Of a stretch of DNA of 64,000 nt, positions 56,387 to 64,000 are shown in pieces (position 1 is the first letter of the stretch; every line of letters starts with the position of its first letter). Origin of the DNA: Mytilus trossulus (Eukaryota; Mollusca; Bivalvia; Mytilida; Mytilidae); the NCBI RefSeq assembly GCF_036588685.1, contig NC_086375.1, positions 43,803,270 through 43,867,269 of the forward strand, given 5' to 3'. The notes under the pieces were generated by a model. It did not search any database, was not told the origin of the DNA, and saw nothing but the letters and a program-made list of their open reading frames with translations. The position numbers were made by a program, and so were the translations under genes.

Positions 56387-56432
56387 TACGCCAGACGCGC
56401 GTTTCGTCAACTTAAGACTCATCAGTGACGGT
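56387..56432 (-). ncRNA. Hammerhead-ribozyme-like motif 3
   Basis: On the minus strand: CTGATGA (56425-56419), stem II GTC-TTAAGTT-GAC, GAAA, stem III ACGC-GCGTCTG-GCGT, then A. All core boxes are intact. The surrounding repeat matches that of motif 1 on its 5' side (in ribozyme orientation). Confidence 0.6.
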
Positions 56433-56639
56433 CAAATCAAAATGGATATAAAGCTAAACTAGTACAAAGATGAAGAGCATTGGGGACCCTGGCAAAATCC
56501 TAAAAGTTATGCCAAATACGGCTAAGGTAATTTTAATTTAATGCCTGGGATAAGAAAATAGTTAGTATTTCGAAACATTTCATACTTTTGTAAACATAAA
56601 TATTGACCCTATAATTGATATTCACATCAACACAGAAGT

Positions 56640-56880
56640 GCTGACTAAACAAACGTTGGCACAATAACACAATGACGGGATGTATAAACACAGAGCGACG
56701 TCATAAGTACTAAAGAAACACAAAAAGGCATTTAGACAAAGTATATAAGCAAAGATGAAATATAACAATACAATAATGTACCATAGAACAATAACACAAT
56801 GACGGGATGTACACAGCCCCATCATACAGAAAGAGAAACACAAAAGGGGACGTAGGCAAAGCATACTATTACTTTCAGAT
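56640..56880 (-). repeat. Two-unit tandem repeat, about 127 bp
   Basis: ACACAATGACGGGATGTA occurs near 56669 and 56796, each followed by AAACACAAAA..GGC. A related single copy is at 53725-53930 on the other strand. Confidence 0.6.
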
Positions 56881-56999
56881 ACTTCACAGTCAAAAGTCAA
56901 ACAGTAGTCTTCTTATTCCTTGAAATTGTTATTGTATTGTTCATGTGAACCCTTTGACAAAAATTTCTGCGTTTTCAAAAAAGTATATACTATATAGAT

Positions 57000-57487
57000 A
57001 TAGGAATATGTGGTATGAGTGCCAATCCATCAAACTCCATCAAAGTAAAAAAAAATATTTAAGTAAACCATTATAAGTCAAGGTACGGCCTTCATCGTGG
57101 AATCTTGGCTCACACCAAACAGCAAGTTATAAATTGCCCTAAAAATTACTAGTGTAAAACCATTCAAACGCGAAAACCAACGGTCTATATAAAAACAAGA
57201 AACACTTTAGAACCACATAAACAGACGACAACCACTGGTCTTGAACACCAGATTTCGGACTTAGGACAGGTGCAAACAATTGCAGTGGGATTCAACGTTG
57301 TAATGGTACCAAAAACTTATCCCTTTTCTGAAAAAGTTGTATAACATCACAACATAGAAAGTCACACTATGAAATATCAATTGGAAGGCTTAACTCAATC
57401 AAAAAACACATTAACACAAAATACATGTAACACACAGAGAACGAATAAATTTGATCTGCGATACAATGCAAATACATAGTTAATAAT
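57000..57487 (-). repeat. Interspersed repeat family A, long form, minus copy
   Basis: Same order of landmarks as 27290-27790: AAGGTACGGCCTTCATCG, ACAGACGACAACCACTGG, GGACTTAGGACAGGTGC, ATCACAACATAGAAAG, CGAATAAATTTGATCTG. Confidence 0.8.
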
Positions 57488-58079
57488 TAAAAAAAAGGAT
57501 GAATAATTTAGGTAGAATGTAAATGAATAGGTTAAAACTAAGGTAAAAGTATAAAACCGCTGTGAAAAGTTATACAATTTTTAGAAAAACTCTGAAAAAA
57601 ATTATAAAAAAAAACCGTCATATTATAGACAGGTTATTGAAAATAATTTTGTTGTTAATTATATTTCTTCTGTGTGTATGATCTTCCGTTTAGGAATACC
57701 TGCTAATCTAGAGAAGCTTCAGAGATTGCATATCCTAAATAGATACATGTACATTCAAATGCATTTAATGATTTAGAAAACTTAGTATTCGAATTATATT
57801 TATCTAAAGCTTGCTTTACCTTAAATTCTCCAGATACATAGTCTTGACTGTATTCATAGTTATTTTAGTATTTAAGGTGAAAATGAAGCCATTTAAGACA
57901 AAGGGTCCACATAAACCTTTAGATTACTTTGTAACCCAGATTTGTTTTCGCTTAATAGATTAATGAGTTTTGAACAGCAGAAATACTACTGTTGCCTTTA
58001 TTGATAGACAAACTAACAGCAGTATACAAAACACAACATAGAACGTTTAGTCTTTGTATAAATGACCACTACTTATCTG
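57488..58079. other. No gene seen
   Basis: AT-rich spacer; nothing recognised. Confidence 0.45.
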
Positions 58080-58320
58080 AAGAAGGGGGGAAATATACCA
58101 GAGGGACATTCAAACTCATAGATCGAAAAGAAATCCGACAACGTTATGGCCAAAATAGAAAAAGACAAACAGACAAACAATAGTAAAAACGATACAACAT
58201 AAAAAAAAAACCAACGACCAAGCAGCTACGAGCCCCATAAAAAAGGGGATAAGCATATCCTGCTCCACATGTGTCACCAGTCGTGTTACTCATGTTATTA
58301 CAACGCAACTCAAAAATGTA
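58080..58320 (-). repeat. Interspersed repeat family C, partial
   Basis: ACCAGAGGGACATTCAAACT, GACAACGTTATGGCC, GCATATCCTGCTCCACATG and CACCAGTCGTGTTAC match 1303-1560 in order. Confidence 0.75.
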
Positions 58321-59000
58321 CAACTCTTCCTAAATTTTGAACTAATACTGTTTATAAAGCCTGTAAATTTATATAAGATCCGTGTTAATTTATTTGCCAT
58401 ATGAATAAACCTATTTTTGCAGTTTATCAATAAAATCTTTGAATATTGTTTGCATTGGTTTCTATTTCAAAAGTGTAATACCAAACCAAATCTGAATGTT
58501 AATAATTTTTGTAACTCTTATTTACCAGAATCTTACCAATACCTATATTTTGTGAGTGCTCTTTGTTTCCATATCTTTTTAATTTAATTTATTTATCTTT
58601 TAATTTTGCAGTCTGCTTATGATGTCTTTACAATTATATCCTTGAACGTGTACTGATTAATAATTCACTCGAAGAAAATATTATTTATCTAAAAACCATT
58701 TTAAAATAATGGTGTGCTGATTCTCCACTACCTTAGGCGATAGACTGAATACTCACAATCGTGTTTGGTAACAGTACATTCTTTATAAGCCAAAGCTACG
58801 AAACCGTAGTCACAGTGTTACTAAATCACTAACTACCATTACTGTTTCCCGATAAAGCATAAGTTAATCCATTAGTTTTCTGTTTGGTTTGTAGGATTTC
58901 GTCATCCCTGTGCTTATAATGGATATGTTAATTGTATAAAAAGATAAGATACGTGCCATTTGGGCCAACTTCGAAAGCAAACGATTTTTTTTCTAGTTCT
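58321..59000. other. No gene seen
   Basis: AT-rich spacer. The 5' part of the decayed GPCR may once have begun in its last bases. Confidence 0.4.
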
Positions 59001-59019
59001 GAAAAAGACATAAAGATGC

Positions 59020-59996
59020 CAAAATAAATAAAACAAGGAAAATTTTGGTAATACAACTTGTGTAGTTCTTCTTAGAATTAAGATGCAATATAAACGCAAC
59101 TATTGGTTTCGCAAATCGTATCTTGCCGTATATCACATTATTGCCAGTTTAACAAGATCCTCATTCGAAATAATTGTGAATACACTGCTAGTAGATGTCA
59201 GAGTATACACTTTGCATTAAGTATTTTTGGTTCCCGACCAATGCAACTTAATATTCATCCATTTTCATTTTTATAATTCATTTCTCTTCGTAGATGATTG
59301 GAAATTTGTCGTCCGTTTTGATTGCAGATAACTCTAAAATAGAAAATAGTTGCTTAAGAAGAGATTTAATAATGATTAACATCATAAATAAGAAGGTATA
59401 AGTTGGAAACAAATACTAACAACTAAGTATATGTTCGGTGCAAAACTGGAGAAAACTTAAAGCTGTAAATTTGTGAGTTCTCACGGATCTGAACTTTACA
59501 ATAATGCTTGGAATAATAACAGTTGATATTGGTTGTCTATGAAGTTAGAAGCAGTTGATAATGCAAAGAAAACGACCGCAATAAAATACATTAAAAAAAT
59601 GGTGACGATAAATGGTTAATCAGTAATTCCAAAAATTCAGTAATGTATATGGCTGAAACTGAAGAGTCTCTCGATACAAAGCTGACTGAAAAGTAATCGA
59701 TACAAATTATATGAGTGAAGATGTAACTTTAAGACAAAGAGAAAGATTGAAGAGGATACACATTCTTACATGTTTATGATCATCGTTACTCTACATTAAA
59801 TCATACCTTCCACAACTTATCTTTCTTTTCACAGTGATTGGTAATAATAATGTGGGCATGAATCGGACAAAGCTGAGTTAATTTTTTTTTCATTGACCAG
59901 CAAGATCAACTTTATTTATAATATGATTTATCTATTTGTTAAACTTTTTTTTTCAATAGACCATTTAAACAAGAAACTTAGAGGCTTGTAAGTTAT
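59020..59996 (+). pseudogene. Decayed class A GPCR, GPCR 5-type
   Basis: Nucleotide matches to GPCR 5 run in order through most of the gene. TTTTGGTAATACAACT (TM1, about 59042) and ACAAGATCCTCATTCGAA (59152; GPCR 5 has ACAAGATCATCATTCGAA) are followed by TTGGTTCCCGACCAATG, GTTCGGTGCAAAACTGGAG, AAGTTAGAAGCAGTTGA, AAAGAAAACGACCGCAATAA, TCTTACATGTTTATGATCAT (TM6), GTGATTGGTAATAATAATG, and ACCATTTAAACAAGAAACTT (C-tail). Stops and frame shifts are frequent, TM3-TM4 is partly lost, and no frame longer than about 60 codons remains. This was a sixth member of the cluster. It lies 7 kb downstream of GPCR 5 in the same orientation, so it arose by local duplication and then decayed. Confidence 0.85.
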
Positions 59997-60139
59997 CGAA
60001 GTTCTGTTAGATACTAAACAACCAATTTTGGTGGTATGATACAGACATTGTATACTACCTGTTTAGCTTGGAAGTTCGTAATGAAAGTCATTTAAACCCA
60101 TATTACTGAACATCATTAATTCAACTGTTTTTCTTTATG

Positions 60140-60435
60140 CTTCCACATATTCTGTATGTGGCTGTTCCAAGTCAGGAGCCTGTTATTCAGTGGCTTCTGT
60201 TATTTGTTGTGTTATATATTTGTTGTTGTTCATTGTTTTGCACAGAAATTATGTCATTTGTTTTCTCGTTTTTATGGTTTTACATTTTTCATTCGGTGTC
60301 TTAAATAGCTGACTTTAATGTATGACTTTGCCCATTGTTGAAGGCCGTGCAGTGACCCATAGTTGTTAAATTCTGTGTCATTTGTTCTGTTTGAATTAGT
60401 TGTCTCATTGGCAATCATACCACTTTTTATCTGGA
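60140..60435 (+). repeat. Interspersed repeat family A
   Basis: CTGTTCCAAGTCAGGAGCC, TGTTGAAGGCCGTGCAGTG, GTTGTCTCATTGGCAATC and ATACCACTTTTTAT. Confidence 0.75.
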
Positions 60436-60569
60436 TAAAGCAGGGAACCTTCGAATGTCTTTATGGTATTTTTTGTCTCTCTTTGACAACAGTAATGACC
60501 TTTATATATGGGTCGGAGTACGACTATGAATTCATGTGTAGGAATATACTACCATCAGCTTAAAATATG

Positions 60570-60746
60570 ACGTTAAATAAGTTTTGTCATTCTCATTAGT
60601 GTGTGTATGTTAATATTTGCATTAATTTAGCAAAATCCGACTTCTCCCCAATTTTAAGTCTGTTATCTTTGATCAGTTTTTACAGTACCTTAATGATTGC
60701 AACAAAGTTGATATTACGGTCGCCATCACAAATTGTTTGACCGTTA
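60570..60746 (+). repeat. Interspersed repeat family C, left part of a split copy
   Basis: ACGGTCGCCATCACAAATTG and TTTGACCGTTA run up to the inserted element and resume at 63140. The uninterrupted version is at 1653-1690 (minus). Confidence 0.8.
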
Positions 60747-63139
60747 TGCCCGCGTCACACTGTCCCGATTTCTATATACGATGAACACCCGAATGCGAAA
60801 ATTGTAAGTTCGTATGAAGTTGGTCCCGATCTCGGTCAAATACCAAAAGTGACCGAAGCAAGTACGACGAATAACAAAGTCTATACGGTGGTGCCGAAAT
60901 TATATACGATAACAAAAGATGGACATACGAAGGTTAACCGAAGACGGGTATATAAGCTTCATATCTCAGCCGAAGCCTACACGATGGATTACGATGATGG
61001 CGCGATGGCCATACGATGATAAATAATGGTTAAATACATGTATGTACATAATACAAGTATACAAACGATCTAAAAATGCATTTTACATGTTTTGAACAGA
61101 ATTTCGACAACATACCGTTTCTGTACAAGTCTGCCATGTATGGCGGGAAATCGATCTTTTTGTTTAATTCTTATAAAACTTTGTTTATTATCCCCTCGCC
61201 TACTACATGTAAGTTGCATGTAGATAAAATTAATTTATTATGGACACTCAAGAACCAAAATGCTCAAAACTTGGTATGTATTACTCGTTAAGAACATCTT
61301 AAGCGCTATTAACTTCAAGTCAAGATTACAGTGGCAGTTGTATTACAAGGCAATATCACCCTTGCTTCAAACGATTTTAACCACATTTGGTATATTTTTT
61401 CTCCTTGTAATGATCTGCCATTTTTTACGTTCAAGGCCAAAGGTCAAGGTCATGCAGATGGACTTGTTTTTTCTCCTTGAAAGAGTATAATACACAGGAA
61501 ATTGGTTGCTCATTTTTTTAACTGCTGGTTCTAAAGACAATATTTAAATAAAGACAACAGTAGTATACTGCTGTTCAAAACTCGGGGTGACAAAGTAAAA
61601 CCGAGGGAAACGCATTAAATATAAGAGGAGAGCAACGACACAACACTGAAATGTAACACACACAGAAACGAACCAAGCATCAGACAAAATCCCACGAGAA
61701 TAACAAATATAACATCAAAACCAAATACATGAATTTGGGATAGACAAGTACCGTGACACGTCTTATCGCAATGTGAATTTACACTAAAAAAAATAAGAGA
61801 AAACAAACGATGCAACGTTAAAATGTATTAAAGGTATTTCCAGTTACTGATGTTTTGGTTGATTTCTAAAAAAATATTTTATGTATCAAATATGGATGGA
61901 GAGTTGTCTCATTGGCACTCACACCATATCTTCCTATATCTATATTCAATTAACCATTTTCTCCATATGTCATATACAAATATAGTGTCCATATTTGTCC
62001 CCAATATGTTACATACAAGGGGGTGCCACGCTCTGCATTGCCTTGTTTGAACTGTAAAATGTGTGCTCTAGTCTGAATAATCACCCATGATTATGCCCTT
62101 GTTTACTGATCTATCTTAAAGGTAAGGTAATGGGTTCGTTGATCCCTTTTATTAAAAAATAGCTCTTTCCATATCATAATAATATAGACAAAAGGAAGGA
62201 TGTGGGGAAAGCAACAAATGCGGCAAAATATGACATATAGAAAACAAAATGGTTATGGAGTAAACATTTGTGTGACATCAACTCAGACGATGCATAAAAA
62301 CTCAGAATAATTAAGAAAAAGTTGGTTTCCCTATATACGTGTACCTGCAGTGTTGGTGTACGAGGCGTGTTTATGATTTTCAGTATGTTACTTGATATGA
62401 AAAATTGACAAAAAATAATATTTGACTTATAAAAGTAAATCCTGAGCCTGTAATAGCTGCTCTTCTTGTTCCATTTGAAATACTATAGTAATAGAAACAA
62501 CGCTGTCGCCTTTCTTGATCTTTCTTGTTCTCATAGAATCATATGATATGAGCTCCATGTTCTGTGAACGTTTTTCTTAACTGTCGTATTAGACTGACCA
62601 GTGCATATTGCGCATGGCACTTTAAATGTATTTTAGCTCGAAAATTAACTTACATTTAGCTGGATTTATTGCCGTCGTAGTTCCATCTTGTCGTCTTTGT
62701 ACTTTTATTCGATGACAACACGACGGGATTACGAGGTCTTCACGAAGTCGTGTTGCCATCGTAAGACCTTCGGGAAGCTTCGTAATTCATTCGTGTAGAC
62801 ATCATTATGTCAAATCTGCCCGATGGAAACGATGAAAACACGAATGCAATACGATGTTCAAAGATGCATTCCCGGTGACATTACGATGGTGAGGATGGTG
62901 ATACGAACTCAATACGAATCCTCAACATCGGACACACCTTCGGGAATTTTTTAACATGTTAAAAAATTTAGAACCCTTCCCGAAGTTGTCCCCGAAGGCT
63001 AGAAAAAGTGGCCGATGGTTAAAGATGGTTAAAGATGGCACTACGAATAGCCCGATCTGGATACGATCAGTCCCGATTTTGAAAATTTCCACAATCTTGT
63101 TGTCATTGGCGTAAAAATCGGGACAGTGTGACGCGGGCA
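60747..63139. mobile_element. PIF/Harbinger-like element, 2393 bp, no transposase seen
   Basis: The terminal inverted repeats are 25 bp and identical, beginning TGCCCGCGTCACACTGTCCC at both ends. A TTA duplication flanks the element (60744-60746 and 63140-63142), typical of the PIF/Harbinger group. Subterminal regions (about 60765-61030 and 62690-63110) are rich in TACGA and ACACGA motifs, unlike the AT-rich middle. No frame inside resembles a transposase, so the copy is probably non-autonomous. The insertion site is confirmed by the uninterrupted family C copy at 1.65 kb. Confidence 0.85.
61555..61835 (-). repeat. Interspersed repeat inside the Harbinger-like element
   Basis: GCTGTTCAAAACTCG, AACCGAGGGAAACGCATTAA, AGACAAAATCCCACGAGAAT and ACAAGTACCGTGACACGTC. 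A partial relative is at 11050-11170. It is followed at 61885-61935 by a family A end (GAGAGTTGTCTCATTGGCAC). Confidence 0.5.
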
Positions 63140-63490
63140 TTATGGAATATCCGCTTCACAGATGAAAACGCAGATATGTTCCAAATTCCCTTTTCACGAA
63201 TGTGACCTACCGAATTTGGCTTATTATCGGGTTTTTACTAACATGGGCAACACGACGGGTGTCCCATGCGGAATATGATCTGCTCACCCTTTTCGGAGCA
63301 GCTGAGGTCACTCATACCTTTTGGTTGGGTTCGTGTTGCTTGGTCTTTAGATTTCTATGTTATGTTTTGTGTACTATAGTTTTTCTTTTTTCTTTTCAAT
63401 CCATGACGTTGTCAGTTATTTTTGTCTTATGCGTTTGTATGTCTGGTATCATTCGCCTCTCTTTGGTTAGGATTCGGTGTCATTAGGTAC
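63140..63490 (+). repeat. Interspersed repeat family C, right part of a split copy
   Basis: It resumes with TTATGGAATATCCGCTTC, then GTGACCTACCGAATTTGG and GGGCAACACGACGGGTG. The 94-codon hydrophobic frame at 63202-63486 is made by the repeat. Confidence 0.8.
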
Positions 63491-63739
63491 GTGCTTTTGC
63501 AGTAGTATGCTCACTTACGTTATGTCGAAACTACAGATAAGATAATATACAACTGAATTAAAAACGTATCAATTAAAAGAAATCATGTTAATGCATGTAA
63601 GATAATTACAACTGCCTTTTATGCTGCAGATACATTATTTGTATGTATAAATAGTCTTTATAATGCACATTATCTTGAAAGCATTAATTGGTCCGTCTGG
63701 TTGTAAATATAAGCGTACACAGGTGGTCGTCAAAATATC

Positions 63740-64000
63740 CGTCTTTATTTAATATCCAGACTAAACATTAAAGATAATATCAGAGACATCAAATGTACAT
63801 CAATAGCAATCAAAAGACCATTGACCATCAAGTACAAGACTTTAAAAAAAGGAAGTTGTAAAAAGTAAAATCACAAAAATACTGTACTCAGAAGAAAATC
63901 AATACGGAAAGTCCATAATCACATGGCAAAATCAAATAACAAAACGCATCAAAAACGAATAGACAAGAACTGTCATATTCCCGACTTGGTACAGGCATTT
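63740..64000 (-). repeat. Interspersed repeat family B, minus copy cut by the window edge
   Basis: On the minus strand: ATGCCTGTACCAAGTCGGGA, ATATGACAGTTCTTGTC and TTCTGAGTACAGTATTTTTG in family order. Confidence 0.6.

Noticed and set aside
61430..61455. Adjacent AGGTCA half-sites resembling a nuclear receptor element
   Set aside because: Inside a non-coding mobile element, with no gene nearby for it to control; may occur by chance.
63202..63486. 94-codon hydrophobic frame
   Set aside because: Translation of family C repeat; a similar frame appears at 1282-1527.

Overview
The window is animal nuclear DNA: AT-rich, dense in interspersed repeats, with spliced or single-exon genes and no bacterial-style operons. 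The repeat families (Naiad-like Penelope elements, hammerhead-bearing repeats, several families built around a CCTGTCC..AAGTCAGGA core) and the receptor family point to a marine bivalve, most probably a mussel (Mytilidae). This assignment is inference; no species-diagnostic gene is present.

Layout. 0-15 kb holds no intact host gene. It carries two broken Penelope-like elements, a third element's 3' tail, a Tc1-like element nested inside one of them, a ~180-bp tandem repeat, and two copies of a diverged ~0.8-kb duplication. 15.8-19 kb holds an LRAT/NlpC-P60-like gene on the minus strand, of which the last coding exon is clear and one upstream exon is a candidate. 25-60 kb is a cluster of five intact, intronless class A (rhodopsin-like) GPCR genes at 25.3(-), 28.6(+), 38.9(-), 45.7(-) and 51.0 kb(+), with a decayed sixth copy at 59-60 kb(+). 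All five receptors share a short N-tail with an E-W-N motif, an N-x-T-G-x-x-C motif in extracellular loop 2, [HQ]RY in place of DRY, and no CWxP in TM6. Genes 3 and 4 are recent duplicates whose flanks also align.

Around and between the receptors lie a nearly intact APE-type LINE (30.2-34.0 kb), four TTAA-flanked MITEs sharing a TTAAGGT terminus, several foldback elements, a clean 7 x 62-bp satellite of hairpin units, three hammerhead-ribozyme-like motifs, and a 2.4-kb PIF/Harbinger-like element nested in an older repeat. Several insertions can be proved inside the window because an uninterrupted homologous copy or a continuous reading frame shows the empty site.

The genes do not form a pathway. 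The coherent biological unit is the lineage-specific receptor cluster growing by local duplication in repeat-rich DNA. All calls come from reading the sequence; no database search was run.
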